From positions 186,001-250,000 of the forward strand of contig CAWJCM010000004.1 in NCBI GenBank assembly GCA_963841405.1: DNA of 64,000 nt, given 5' to 3'. Below are positions 32,580 through 40,771 of this stretch, one piece after another. The notes below the pieces were generated by a model that did not search any database, was not told the origin of the DNA, and saw nothing but the letters and a program-made list of their open reading frames with translations. Both the position numbers and the translations under genes were made by a program. Source of the DNA: DATBLE01 sp963841405. GTDB taxonomy: Bacteria > Actinomycetota > Thermoleophilia > Gaiellales > Gaiellaceae. Position 1 is the stretch's first letter, and every line of letters starts with the position of its first letter.

Positions 32580-34027
32580 GAGGCGACCTCCAGCGGCGTC
32601 CGGGACACCAACTGGATAAAGCGTTGCCTGGCCTCGTCCCACTCGGCCGAGGGAGCGGGCTCGTGGACGGTCGGGACGAACGAGGCGCGGACGACCGTCC
32701 GTGCCTCCTCGAGCGAGGCGATCTCACCCAGGGCGATCGCCTGGACGAGCAGGTTCCCGACCAGCGTCGCCTCCTCCGGCCCGGCCAGCACGGGCAGGCC
32801 GGTTGCCTGCGCGGTCCAGCGGCAGAGCAGCTCGTTTCGCGCGCCGCCGCCGACGATGTGCAGCTCGACCGGGTCGGCACCCGTGACCTCGCGAAGCAGG
32901 TCGACGGTCACGGCGTGCTTCAGGGCGATGCTCTCGAGGATGCAGCGCGCGGTCGCGCCCGGACCTTCGGGAGACGGTTGGCCGGTGCGCTCGCAGAAGG
33001 CGGCGATGCGGGCCGGGATGTCGCCGGGCGCCGCGAAGGACTCGTGGTCGGGATCGACGAACGAACGGAGGGCAGGCGCGGTCGCCGCCAGCGCGTTCAG
33101 CTCCTCGAACGAGTGGTCGCGCCCGGCGTCGGCCCAGACCCGGCGCGACTCGTGCAGCAGCCACAGCCCGGTGACGTTCCGCAGGAGCCGGAACGTGCCG
33201 GCCACGCCGCCCTCGTTGGTGAAGTTGGCGGCGAACGTCGCTTCCGTGATCAGCGGCCGGTCGATCTCCATCCCGACGAGCGACCACGTGCCGGCGCTGA
33301 CGAACACCGAGTCGTGGTGGCCGAACGGCACGGCCGCCACCGCGGATGCCGTGTCGTGCGTTGCGACCGCGATCACGGCCGCGTCCGTCGGCGTCCGGCC
33401 GAGCGGCGTGCCGGGCGGCACCACCTCGGGGAACAGACCGACCGGGATCTCGAGCCGGTCGAGCAGGTCGTCGGCCCACGTGCCCGCGCGCGGATCGAAG
33501 CACTGCGTGGTGGTCGCGTTCGTCAGCTCGGTCGAGCGGCTCCCGCACAATCGTGAGTGGACGAGGTCGGGGATCAGCAGGAGCGTCTCCGCGTCGGCCA
33601 GCGCCGGGTCGTTCTCCGCGACCAGGGCGGCCAACTCGAAGACGGTGTTGATCGCCAGCAGCTGGATGCCGGTGCGCTCGTAGAGCTCGCGCGGCGGTAC
33701 GCGCTCGTGGACCCGCCCGACGGCGGCGGCGCGGCGGCCGTCTCGATAGTGCACGGGGTTTGCCAGCAGCCGTCCGTCTGCGTCGACGAGCCCGAAGTCG
33801 ACGGCCCACGAGTCGACCGCGACCGAGTCGACGGGGGCGGCGGCCGCGAGTCCGTGGAGGGTGTCGCGGTACAGGCGCTCGAAGTCCCAGCGCAGGACGC
33901 CGTCCTGCGTCACGGGCGTGTTCTCGAACCGGTGCACCTCGTCGACCTCGAGCCGCTCGCCGTCGAAGGTGCCGACGGCGACGCGACCGCTCTGGGCTCC
34001 GAGGTCGACGGCGGCCAGGCGCGGCAT
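32576..34027 (-). CDS. rhaB: L-rhamnulokinase
   Basis: This is a 483-residue FGGY-type sugar kinase that phosphorylates L-rhamnulose. The N-terminal ATPase-fold motif is AAVDLGAQSGRVAVGTF, and other features are DSWAVDFGLVDADG, NATTTQCFDP (typical of RhaB), THDTASAVAAVPF, SAGTWSLVGMEIDRPLI and VGGGARNELLCRWTAQATG. Its ATG at 34027 overlaps the DeoR stop by one base (TGATG). The product feeds the downstream RhaEW enzyme. Confidence 0.94.
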   Translation of the reverse strand: MPRLAAVDLGAQSGRVAVGTFDGERLEVDEVHRFENTPVTQDGVLRWDFERLYRDTLHGLAAAAPVDSVAVDSWAVDFGLVDADGRLLANPVHYRDGRRAAAVGRVHERVPPRELYERTGIQLLAINTVFELAALVAENDPALADAETLLLIPDLVHSRLCGSRSTELTNATTTQCFDPRAGTWADDLLDRLEIPVGLFPEVVPPGTPLGRTPTDAAVIAVATHDTASAVAAVPFGHHDSVFVSAGTWSLVGMEIDRPLITEATFAANFTNEGGVAGTFRLLRNVTGLWLLHESRRVWADAGRDHSFEELNALAATAPALRSFVDPDHESFAAPGDIPARIAAFCERTGQPSPEGPGATARCILESIALKHAVTVDLLREVTGADPVELHIVGGGARNELLCRWTAQATGLPVLAGPEEATLVGNLLVQAIALGEIASLEEARTVVRASFVPTVHEPAPSAEWDEARQRFIQLVSRTPLEVAS

Positions 34028-34869
34028 CAGCCGACCAGCTCGTCGTTGCGGACTGCCCGCCGCAGATCGCGTGGCCGCACCGGCGGCGGCTCGCGCGGCC
34101 CGGGGTCGGTGGTGATCACGTTCACGCCCGCGGCCTGCCATGCCTCGACCTCGGCCTCCGGCGCGCCCGAGTCTGTGACGATCCCCGCCAGCTGGTCGAG
34201 CGAGACAAAGGTGAGCAGCGCGCTCCGGTGCCACTTCGTCGCGTCGAGGATGCCGTAGACCTGCTCGCAGGCGTCGGCCATCTCCTGCTTGATCCGCACC
34301 TCGTCCGGGTTGAGATCCATCAGGCCGCGCGCGATGCTCAGCCCGCGGGCGCCGAGGAAGCCCTTGTTGATCCGGGTCGTCCGCAGCACGTCGGTGCCGA
34401 GGTCGCCGACCAGGGACATGGCGGAGAGCCGGAGCATACCGCCGGTGACCAGCACCGAGATGCCGGGCGCGTCGGCGAGGGCGGTCGCGACCAGCAGGCC
34501 GTTGGTGACGACCACCAGCTCGCGCTTCGTGCGGAGCTCGAGTGCCAGGTAATACGCGGTCGTGCTGGCGTCCAGCGCCACCGCCTCGCCCTCGCCGACG
34601 AGTGCGGCTGCAGCACGGGCGACGGCCCGTTTGCGCTCGACCTCGAGCCGCAGCCGGAGATCGAAACCGACCTCCGACTGGCCGTGCTGAAGCGCCCGCA
34701 CACCCCCGCGCACGCGGGCGACGAGACCCTGCCGCGCGAGCTCCGTGAGATCGCTGCGCACGGTGACCTCGGAGACCGAAAAGGTTTCCGCAAGTTCCGC
34801 AACCTGAACGGAATCGCGCGACTCGAGCAGACGGAGTACGTGCTGCATCCGCTCATGCTGCGAAAACAC
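34027..34869 (-). CDS. DeoR-family regulator of the rhamnose locus (RhaR-like)
   Basis: This is a 280-residue DeoR protein. The winged helix reads VQVAELAETFSVSEVTVRSDLTEL, and the sensor domain has VALDASTTAYYLALEL and SLVGDLGTDVLRTTRINKGFLG. GTG 34869 is chosen because the DeoR fold begins right after it (VFSQHERMQHVLRLLESRDSV). The longer reading from a TTG at 34929 uses the -35 hexamer itself as a start codon, and the -10 box lies inside the added stretch. It is the first gene of the leftward rhamnose operon and sits beside TTTCG repeats typical of DeoR operators, so it probably represses both arms. Confidence 0.85.
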   Translation of the reverse strand: MFSQHERMQHVLRLLESRDSVQVAELAETFSVSEVTVRSDLTELARQGLVARVRGGVRALQHGQSEVGFDLRLRLEVERKRAVARAAAALVGEGEAVALDASTTAYYLALELRTKRELVVVTNGLLVATALADAPGISVLVTGGMLRLSAMSLVGDLGTDVLRTTRINKGFLGARGLSIARGLMDLNPDEVRIKQEMADACEQVYGILDATKWHRSALLTFVSLDQLAGIVTDSGAPEAEVEAWQAAGVNVITTDPGPREPPPVRPRDLRRAVRNDELVG

Positions 34870-34900
34870 CCGGATCGACCGGTCGCCGTCGATGCGCGCG

Positions 34901-34929
34901 ACCCTAGAACGGCGCAGGGCGAAAGTCAA
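34901..34929 (-). promoter_or_regulatory. Promoter of the leftward rhamnose operon (TTGACT-17-TAGGGT)
   Basis: On the minus strand, -35 TTGACT (34924-34929) and -10 TAGGGT (34901-34906) are separated by exactly 17 bases. A TTTCG repeat lies directly after the -35 hexamer, within the spacer. The promoter lies upstream of the GTG at 34869 and invalidates the longer TTG start. Confidence 0.6.
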
Positions 34930-34969
34930 CTGTCCTTTCGAAACTGCACGAATCGAAAGCTGATTCGTA
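34920..34969. promoter_or_regulatory. Candidate DeoR operator: TTTCG repeat cluster between divergent rhamnose arms
   Basis: CGAAA (TTTCG on the minus strand) occurs at 34920-34924, 34939-34943 and 34954-34958, and a CGAAT at 34949-34953. The last copies form CGAATC-N7-GATTCG. Repeated TTTCG is the classic recognition unit of DeoR-family regulators. The cluster overlaps the leftward -35 box and lies 32 bases before the rhaI start, so one repressor could control both directions. Confidence 0.5.
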
Positions 34970-35000
34970 ATCCAGGCGCGGATGCGTCAGACTGCGCCTG

Positions 35001-36158
35001 ATGGACGAGGCAGCCGTCGTCGAGTTCCTGAAGACGCTGGAGATCGAGACGCCGTCCTGGGGGTACGGCAACTCGGGGACAAGATTCCATGTCTACCCGT
35101 GGCCCGGCGCGGCACGCGACGTCCGCGAGCGGATCGCGGATGCGGCGCTGGTCCACCGGCTGACGGGCTGCTGTCCGAGCGTGGCCCTGCACATCCCCTG
35201 GGACGCGGTCGACGACTACGGCGAGCTCCGCGCTTTCGCCGAGGGGCTGGGGATCCGCCTCGGCGCGGTCAACCCGAACCTGTTCGGCGATGACGCCTAC
35301 CGCCTCGGCAGCCTCTGCCACCCGGACGCGGGCGTGCGCGCGGCCGCGGTCCGGCATTGCCTCGAGTGCGTCGAGGTCGCGAAGGAGGTGGGCTCTTCCC
35401 TGGTCAGCCTCTGGCTCGCCGACGGGACGAACTACCCCGGCCAGGACGACCTGCGCGGGCGCCACGCCCGGCTGGGCGAGGGGCTCGAGGAGGTCTACGC
35501 GGCGCTGCCGGCCGGGATGAGGCTGCTGGTCGAGTACAAGTTCTTCGAGCCGGCGTTCTACTCGACCGATCTGCCCGACTGGGGCACCGCCGCCCTCCTC
35601 TGCCGCCGCCTCGGCCCGCAGGCGCAGGTGCTGGTCGACACCGGCCACCATCCCCAGGGGACGAACATCGAGCAGATCGTCGCCGTCCTGCTCGCCGAGG
35701 GGCTGCTCGGCGGCTTCCACTTCAACAACCGCAAGTACGCCGACGACGACCTGATTGTCGGCTCGGTCGACCCGTTCGAGCTCTTCCGGATCATGCGCGA
35801 GCTCGCCCTCGCGGACTCGGCCGGGGTCGCCTTCATGATCGACCAGTCGCACAACGTCGAGGGGAAGATCGACGCGATGATCCAGTCGGTGATGAACATC
35901 CAGACCGCCTACGCGAAGGCGCTGCTCGTGGACGAGGCGCACGTGGTGGAGGCCCAGGCCGCCGGGGACGTGCTCGGCGCGCACCGGATCCTGCTCGAGG
36001 CGTTCGAGACCGACGTGCGGCCGCTGCTCGCGCGCGTGCGCGCGGAGGCCGGCGTCGCGCCGGACCCGGTCGAGGGCTTCCGCGCGGGCGGCTACGCGGC
36101 GCGCCTCGCTGGGGAGCGCGGCACTGCCTCCGCCGAGAGCGCCTACGAACGGACATGA
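35001..36158 (+). CDS. rhaI: L-rhamnose isomerase (RhaI type)
   Basis: This is a 385-residue xylose-isomerase-like TIM barrel that converts L-rhamnose to L-rhamnulose. Family marks are WGYGNSGTRFHVYPWPGAA near the N terminus, LLVEYKFFEPAFYSTDLPDWG (metal Glu), VDTGHHPQGTNIEQIVA (metal Asp/His) and FHFNNRKYADDDLIVGSVDPFEL. This is the Rhizobium/Pseudomonas-type enzyme, unrelated in sequence to E. coli RhaA. ATG 35001 lacks a Shine-Dalgarno and may be leaderless. It overlaps rhaM as ATGA. Confidence 0.92.
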   Translation: MDEAAVVEFLKTLEIETPSWGYGNSGTRFHVYPWPGAARDVRERIADAALVHRLTGCCPSVALHIPWDAVDDYGELRAFAEGLGIRLGAVNPNLFGDDAYRLGSLCHPDAGVRAAAVRHCLECVEVAKEVGSSLVSLWLADGTNYPGQDDLRGRHARLGEGLEEVYAALPAGMRLLVEYKFFEPAFYSTDLPDWGTAALLCRRLGPQAQVLVDTGHHPQGTNIEQIVAVLLAEGLLGGFHFNNRKYADDDLIVGSVDPFELFRIMRELALADSAGVAFMIDQSHNVEGKIDAMIQSVMNIQTAYAKALLVDEAHVVEAQAAGDVLGAHRILLEAFETDVRPLLARVRAEAGVAPDPVEGFRAGGYAARLAGERGTASAESAYERT

Positions 36159-36466
36159 CGCAGCGCAGCGCCTTCGTGCTCCGGGTGAAGCCCGACCGCA
36201 TCGACGACTACGTCGAGGCGCACCGGGCCGTCTGGCCCGACATGCTCCGGGCGCTGCGCGAGGCGGGCGTCCGCAACTACTCGATCTTCAGGGACGGCAC
36301 CCGGGTCTTCGGCTACTTCGAGTCGGACGACCTCGAGCGGGCCGCCGCCCACCTCGAGGCGCAGGAGGTGTGCGCCCGCTGGCAGGACGCGATGGCCGAG
36401 CTGCTGGAGGAGCGCGTGCCGGAGACCGGCCCGCCCGCGCTCGAGGAGATCTTCCGGCTCGACTGA
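36155..36466 (+). CDS. rhaM: L-rhamnose mutarotase
   Basis: This 103-residue dimeric alpha/beta-barrel protein matches the usual RhaM length of about 104. It interconverts the anomers of L-rhamnose for the isomerase. Characteristic features are the N-terminal VLRVKPDRIDDYVEAHRAVWPDM, with the His near residue 23, then YSIFRDGTRVFGYFE and the aromatic WQDAMAELL. ATG 36155 overlaps the rhaI stop. An open frame extends far upstream but is a shadow of rhaI. Confidence 0.92.
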   Translation: MTQRSAFVLRVKPDRIDDYVEAHRAVWPDMLRALREAGVRNYSIFRDGTRVFGYFESDDLERAAAHLEAQEVCARWQDAMAELLEERVPETGPPALEEIFRLD

Positions 36467-36485
36467 ATCCCTAGAGTCCCGTCCA

Positions 36486-37175
36486 ATGCCGACCGTCCAG
36501 CTGTTCGCGACCTGCCTCGGCGACCTCGCCTTCCCCGGGGCGGTCGCCGACGCCGAGACGTTGCTGCGGCAGGCGGGCTTCCAGGTCGAGTTTCCGCCGC
36601 GCCAGGTGTGCTGCGGCCAGCCGGCGTTCAATGCGGGCCACCGCGCGGCCGCGCGGCGGGTCGCCCGCTCCTTCGCGCGCGCCTTCTCGCGCGAGGCGCC
36701 GATCGTCGCCCCCTCCGGCTCGTGCGCGACGATGGCGTCGCACTATCTGCCGGAGCTGCTCGGCGTCGAGCGGTTCGAGGTGTGGGAGCTGTCCGCCTTC
36801 CTCGCTTCGGCCGGGTTCCGGCCGTTGCCGCGGAACGCCGGGCGGCGGATCGCCTACCACGACTCGTGCCACATGCTGCGCGAGCTGCACGTGTCGGAGC
36901 AGCCCCGCCGCCTGCTCGGCGGCTCGGGCGCGGAGCTCGTCCCGTTCGCGCGGCCCGATCTCTGCTGCGGGTTCGGCGGGACGTTCTCAGTCCGCCAGCC
37001 CGAGGTGTCGGTGGCGATGGCCGACGAGAAGCTGGCCGGCGGCGAGGCGGCGGGGACGATCGTGACCGCCGATCCGGGCTGCCTGATGCACCTCCGGGGC
37101 CGGGCCGAGAAGAGCGGCTCGCCTGTTCGGGTCGTCCACCTGGCGACCGCGCTGGCCAGGGGCATCGGTGGCTGA
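36486..37175 (+). CDS. lutA: Lactate utilisation iron-sulfur protein LutA
   Basis: This is a 229-residue protein with two CCG cysteine-rich domains: VCCGQPAFNAGH near residue 42, and HDSCHMLREL with CCGFGGTFSVR near 120-165. Together with LutB and LutC it oxidises L-lactate to pyruvate. ATG 36486 is 19 bases after rhaM. A TAGAGT box eight bases before the ATG could drive an extra, almost leaderless transcript. Its placement after rhaI-rhaM fits L-lactate being the end product of RhaEW. Confidence 0.9.
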   Translation: MPTVQLFATCLGDLAFPGAVADAETLLRQAGFQVEFPPRQVCCGQPAFNAGHRAAARRVARSFARAFSREAPIVAPSGSCATMASHYLPELLGVERFEVWELSAFLASAGFRPLPRNAGRRIAYHDSCHMLRELHVSEQPRRLLGGSGAELVPFARPDLCCGFGGTFSVRQPEVSVAMADEKLAGGEAAGTIVTADPGCLMHLRGRAEKSGSPVRVVHLATALARGIGG

Positions 37176-38544
37176 GCTCACCCAGCCCGCGAAGCGGTTC
37201 CGGGTGATCGCGCGCGGGAAGCTCGCGGACGCGCACACGCAGCAGGCGCTCGACGACTCGACCGACCGCCTGCGGTCGCACCGGCTGTCGGCGTGGGAGG
37301 GGCTCGACGGCGTCGAGGCGCTGCGCGAGCGCGCGCACGCGATCCGGATGGAGGTGATCGACGATCTCCAGGGACACGTCGACCGGTTCACGGCTGCGCT
37401 GGAGGCCCGCGGCGGCCATGTCTTCTTCGCCCGCACGGCCGAGGAGGCGAGCGCATACGTGGCGGACGTCTGCTCGCGGGCGGGCGCGAAGCTCGCGGCG
37501 AAGTCGAAATCGATGGCGACGGAGGAGATCGGGCTCAACGCCGCCCTCGAGGCGATCGGCGTGACGCCGGTCGAGACCGACCTCGGCGAGTACATCCTCC
37601 AGCTGGCCGGCGAGCACCCCGTGCACATCGTCGCGCCGGCGATCGAGAAGACGGCCGAGCAGGTCGCCGAGCTTCTGAGCGCCGTGGACGGTAAGCCGGT
37701 CCCGGCCGAGCTCGAGGCGCTGACCGCGGCGGCGCGGCGGCAGCTCCGCGAGACCTTCCTGCAGGCCGACGTCGGCATCACGGGCGCGAACTTCGGCGTC
37801 TCCTCGACCGGCTCGGTCTGCCTCGTCACCAACGAGGGCAACGGGCGGCTGGTCAGCTCGATTCCCCGCGTGCACATCGCTGTGATGGGGATGGAGCGGC
37901 TGGTGCCGACGACCGCCGACCTTGCCGTGTTGCTCAAGCTGCTGGCCCGGTCCGGAACCGGCCAGAAGCTGACCGTCTACACGACGCTGATCACCGGCCC
38001 GCGCCGTCCGGGCGAGGAGGACGGGCCGGAGGAGCAGCACGTGGTCATCCTCGACAACGGGCGGACGAACCTCCTGCGCGGCCGGTACAAGGAGATGCTG
38101 GCGTGCATCCGCTGCGGGGCGTGCCTGAACGTGTGCCCCGTGTACCGCAAGACGGGCGGCGCCGCGTACGGGCCCGTGTACTCGGGGCCGATGGGAGCCG
38201 TCCTGCTGCCCCTCCTCGTCGGGCTCGATGAGGCGCCGTCGCTGCCCCACGCCTCGTCGCTCTGCGGGGCGTGCACGGAGGCGTGCCCCGTGAAGATCCC
38301 GCTGCACGAGCTGCTGCTCGACCTGCGGCGCGACCTGGTGGAACAGGGAGTCGCGTCGCGGTGGGAGCGCCTCGGCTTCACGCTCTGGTCGTGGGCGTGG
38401 TCGTCGGTGTGGGGCTACCGGCTGGCGACCCGGCTCGCGCGGCTGGGGCGGCCGCTGGCCGGGCTGGCCGGCCCGGGCCGGGCGTGGTCGGCGGGCCGTG
38501 CGCTGCCGCGGTTCGGACGGCGCTACCGGGACAGCCGTCGGTGA
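37168..38544 (+). CDS. lutB: Lactate utilisation iron-sulfur protein LutB
   Basis: This is a 458-residue protein. The N-terminal LUD domain (about 60-300) has KSMATEEIGLN and ITGANFGVSSTGSVCLVTNEGNG. A ferredoxin-like domain binds two 4Fe-4S clusters through CIRCGACLNVCPVY near residue 312 and CGACTEACPVK near 368. A hydrophobic C-terminal segment follows (about 395-440). GTG 37168 overlaps lutA by eight bases. It is the electron-transfer core of the LutABC lactate oxidase. Confidence 0.92.
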   Translation: MAELTQPAKRFRVIARGKLADAHTQQALDDSTDRLRSHRLSAWEGLDGVEALRERAHAIRMEVIDDLQGHVDRFTAALEARGGHVFFARTAEEASAYVADVCSRAGAKLAAKSKSMATEEIGLNAALEAIGVTPVETDLGEYILQLAGEHPVHIVAPAIEKTAEQVAELLSAVDGKPVPAELEALTAAARRQLRETFLQADVGITGANFGVSSTGSVCLVTNEGNGRLVSSIPRVHIAVMGMERLVPTTADLAVLLKLLARSGTGQKLTVYTTLITGPRRPGEEDGPEEQHVVILDNGRTNLLRGRYKEMLACIRCGACLNVCPVYRKTGGAAYGPVYSGPMGAVLLPLLVGLDEAPSLPHASSLCGACTEACPVKIPLHELLLDLRRDLVEQGVASRWERLGFTLWSWAWSSVWGYRLATRLARLGRPLAGLAGPGRAWSAGRALPRFGRRYRDSRR

Positions 38545-38924
38545 GAGACATGGTCGAGGACTTCGCGGCGAATGCCGCGACCGTCGGGTTCCACGTCCAC
38601 CGCGGCGAAGCTCCGTCGATCGAGGGTGCCGGCCTGTCGACCGCGATCTACGGCCTGGCCGACACCGGCTCGGTCGTGCTGGCGGCCGCGCCGGAGGAGC
38701 CGCGGGCGCGCTCGCTCCTTCCTTTCGTCCACGTGACGCTGCTGCGCGAGGACGTGATCCTGCCGGGCCTGAGCGAGCTGTTCGCCGCGCTCGGCGACGA
38801 TCTGCCGAGCGCGCTCGCGATCGTCAGCGGCCCGAGCCGGAGCGCCGACATCGAGCAGAAGCTGGCCGTCGGCGTGCACGGCCCCGGCGAGGTGCACGTC
38901 GTGCTCCTGCCGGCGTCCAGATAG
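38541..38924 (+). CDS. lutC: Lactate utilisation protein LutC, short form (LUD domain)
   Basis: This is a 127-residue protein containing the core of the LUD domain: LSTAIYGLADTGSVVL, RSLLPFVHVTLLREDVILPGLSELF, and the closing GPSRSADIEQKLAVGVHGPGEVHVVLL, which is diagnostic. The start is the GTG at 38541, overlapping lutB as GTGA. It is about 100 residues shorter than LutC of Bacillus or YkgG of E. coli, lacking the N-terminal helical part; the open frame upstream is only a shadow of lutB. It is probably functional, since short LUD proteins exist. Confidence 0.8.
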   Translation: MRDMVEDFAANAATVGFHVHRGEAPSIEGAGLSTAIYGLADTGSVVLAAAPEEPRARSLLPFVHVTLLREDVILPGLSELFAALGDDLPSALAIVSGPSRSADIEQKLAVGVHGPGEVHVVLLPASR

Positions 38925-38936
38925 CAAGGCGGACGT

Positions 38937-40007
38937 TCAGGTCTGCGCTACGGGCACGGGGAGCGCCACGGCTGCCGGATCGACCGCAACCGCTCGGAAC
39001 CCCGGCAGATGCAGCCGGAAGACCGACCCGTGATCGCGTAGCCGGACGTCGCACCGTCCGCCGTGCGCCTTCGCGATCGCGTCTACGATCGCCAGGCCGA
39101 GGCCGACCCCACCCTGAGTCCGTCCGCGCGCGGCGTCCGCACGGGCGAACCGGTCGAAGATCCGCTCGAAGAGCTCGGGCGGCACGCCGCAGCCCTCGTC
39201 CGCGACCTCGATCACCACCTCGCCGTCGTTTGCCTTGGCGCCGAGCTCGATCGCGTCTCCCGGTGCGGTGTACTTGACGGCGTTCTCGATCAGCGCGTCG
39301 AGCGCGATGCGCAGTCCGTCGGGGTCGGCTTTGAGCGCGACGGGCACGATCGACCGGAGCCGCCAGGCCCGGGGCGCGATCTCCGACCAGCGCATGAACA
39401 CGTCCTCGAGGAACGGCTCGAGTTCGACCCGGTCCTCGACGAGGAAGTCGGGCTGATCGGCGTTTGCCAGCAACAGGAGCCGTTCGAGAATCGACTCGAT
39501 CCGGCCGAGCTCGTCCAGCGCCACCTCGACCTCCGCCTGGGTGTGGCCTTCGATTCGGCGCATGACCTCCAGATGGCCGCGGGCGATCGTCACCGGCGTG
39601 CGCAGCTCGTGGGAGGCGTCGTGCAGGAACCGCTCCTGGCGCTCGAGCAGGCTGCCGCGCTCCTCGGCCTGGCGCTCGACGACGAGCATCGCATCCTGGC
39701 GGCGGCGCGCATGCCAGACCATCGCGAAGAACATCGCCGACATGAGCGGCACCTCGAACAGCTCTCCCCAGGGCTGGTTTCCGTCGTAGGCGTCGATCAG
39801 GATCTCCGTTCCGGTGGCGAGGACGACGCCGAGCAGGAGCGCCACCGTCGCCGCCGCCGGCCACACGCGGAAGCCGTAGAGGAGCGTGAGGCTGACCCAG
39901 ATGAAGTGGAACGGGACGGTCTCCCACCCGGGCCAGAGCCACATGGCGACGAGGTTGAGGAGCGCGAACCCGCCCCACGCGAACTCGATCCACCTATGCC
40001 GCAGCAA
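38937..40007 (-). CDS. Sensor histidine kinase
   Basis: This is a 356-residue membrane kinase. Residues about 8-100 contain four to five closely spaced helices (FAWGGFALLNLVAMWLW, FIWVSLTLLYGF, ATVALLLGVVLA, LMSAMFFAMVWHA) with little extracellular sequence. The HisKA phospho-acceptor is in FLHDASHELRTPV near residue 131. The HATPase has the N-box LIENAVKYTAPGD, VADEGCGVPPELFERIFDRF (G1) and GGVGLGLAIV (G2). TTG 40007 overlaps the response-regulator stop by 14 bases and is the only start before the first helix. It ends 12 bases from convergent lutC. The signal is unknown; it faces a terminal-oxidase operon. Confidence 0.88.
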   Translation of the reverse strand: MLRHRWIEFAWGGFALLNLVAMWLWPGWETVPFHFIWVSLTLLYGFRVWPAAATVALLLGVVLATGTEILIDAYDGNQPWGELFEVPLMSAMFFAMVWHARRRQDAMLVVERQAEERGSLLERQERFLHDASHELRTPVTIARGHLEVMRRIEGHTQAEVEVALDELGRIESILERLLLLANADQPDFLVEDRVELEPFLEDVFMRWSEIAPRAWRLRSIVPVALKADPDGLRIALDALIENAVKYTAPGDAIELGAKANDGEVVIEVADEGCGVPPELFERIFDRFARADAARGRTQGGVGLGLAIVDAIAKAHGGRCDVRLRDHGSVFRLHLPGFRAVAVDPAAVALPVPVAQT

Positions 40008-40656
40008 GACGGTATCCGGCGTGGCGAACGGTTTCGATCGGCGCCTCCGGCCCGAGCTTCTTGCGCAGGCGGCGGATGCAGACGTCGACGACGTTCGAGC
40101 CCGGGTCGAAGTGGTACCCCCAGATCTCCGAGAGCAGGCGCTCGCGGCTGACGACCTCGCCCGGGTGCTCGACGAGATGGTGGAGCAGCCGGAACTCGCG
40201 GTCGGAGAGCGCGGCGACGTGGTCCCCGATTCTGGCCTGGCGGCGCGGCAGGTCGAGCGTGACAACGCCGGCGCGGACGAGGCCCCCGTCCAGCCGCTGG
40301 TGCTGCCGAAGATGCACGCGTACACGGGCGAGCAGCTCGTCGAACGAGAACGGCTTGCTCAGGTAGTCGCTCGCGCCGAGGCCGAAGCCGCGGAGCTTGG
40401 TCTGGAGGTCGGAGCGGGCCGAGAGGATCACGACGGGGAGCTCGGGCCGGCGGAGCTGGAGCTCGCGCAACATGCTCAAGCCGTCGAGACCGGGCATGAG
40501 CAGGTCGAGGACGACGAGCTGGTAGGGCTCCCCGAGCGCGCGCCGGAGGCCCGCCTGCCCGTCGCCTGCCCCGTCGACCGTGAAGCCCTCGGCCTCGAGA
40601 CCACGCTTGAGGAAGGCGAGGATCCGGGGCTCGTCCTCGACAACCAGAATCCGCAT
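39994..40656 (-). CDS. OmpR/PhoB-family response regulator
   Basis: This is a 220-residue regulator. The receiver domain has acidic residues in VVEDEP, phospho-Asp in LVVLDLLMPGLDG near residue 51 and Lys in YLSKPFSF. The C-terminal winged helix shows LSDREFRLLHHLVEHPGEVVSRE and SNVVDVCIRRLRKKLG. ATG 40656 has a TAGGGT box 15 bases upstream, so the leader is very short. Tandem 11-bp repeats at 40690-40711, the expected spacing for this family, overlap its -35 region and indicate autoregulation. Confidence 0.92.
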   Translation of the reverse strand: MRILVVEDEPRILAFLKRGLEAEGFTVDGAGDGQAGLRRALGEPYQLVVLDLLMPGLDGLSMLRELQLRRPELPVVILSARSDLQTKLRGFGLGASDYLSKPFSFDELLARVRVHLRQHQRLDGGLVRAGVVTLDLPRRQARIGDHVAALSDREFRLLHHLVEHPGEVVSRERLLSEIWGYHFDPGSNVVDVCIRRLRKKLGPEAPIETVRHAGYRLAAA

Positions 40657-40671
40657 CGCGTGTGCCCGCTG

Positions 40672-40711
40672 ACCCTAACGCACTCGCGGATGACCTGGAA
40701 ATGACCTGGAA
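40672..40711 (-). promoter_or_regulatory. Autoregulated promoter: TAGGGT -10 with tandem 11-bp response-regulator repeats
   Basis: ATGACCTGGAA occurs twice head to tail (40690-40700 and 40701-40711), followed by a third partial ATGAC. On the minus strand a TAGGGT -10 (40672-40677) lies 12 bases from the repeats, so they cover the -35 region as in PhoB-activated promoters. The site also sits 60-80 bases upstream of the divergent oxidase operon and could control it. Confidence 0.5.
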
Positions 40712-40771
40712 ATGACATCTTCGTCATCTGGTGGATTTGCCCCGTGATGGCGTCATACGTTCCCGGGCGCG

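Noticed and set aside
34869..34929. TTG 34929 as start of the rhamnose DeoR regulator
   Set aside because: That TTG is the -35 hexamer of a well-formed promoter and the added residues lack DeoR similarity.
38271..38540. Longer LutC from 38271
   Set aside because: The extra part is the antiphase of lutB and lacks the LutC N-terminal pattern; the GTGA overlap fits better.
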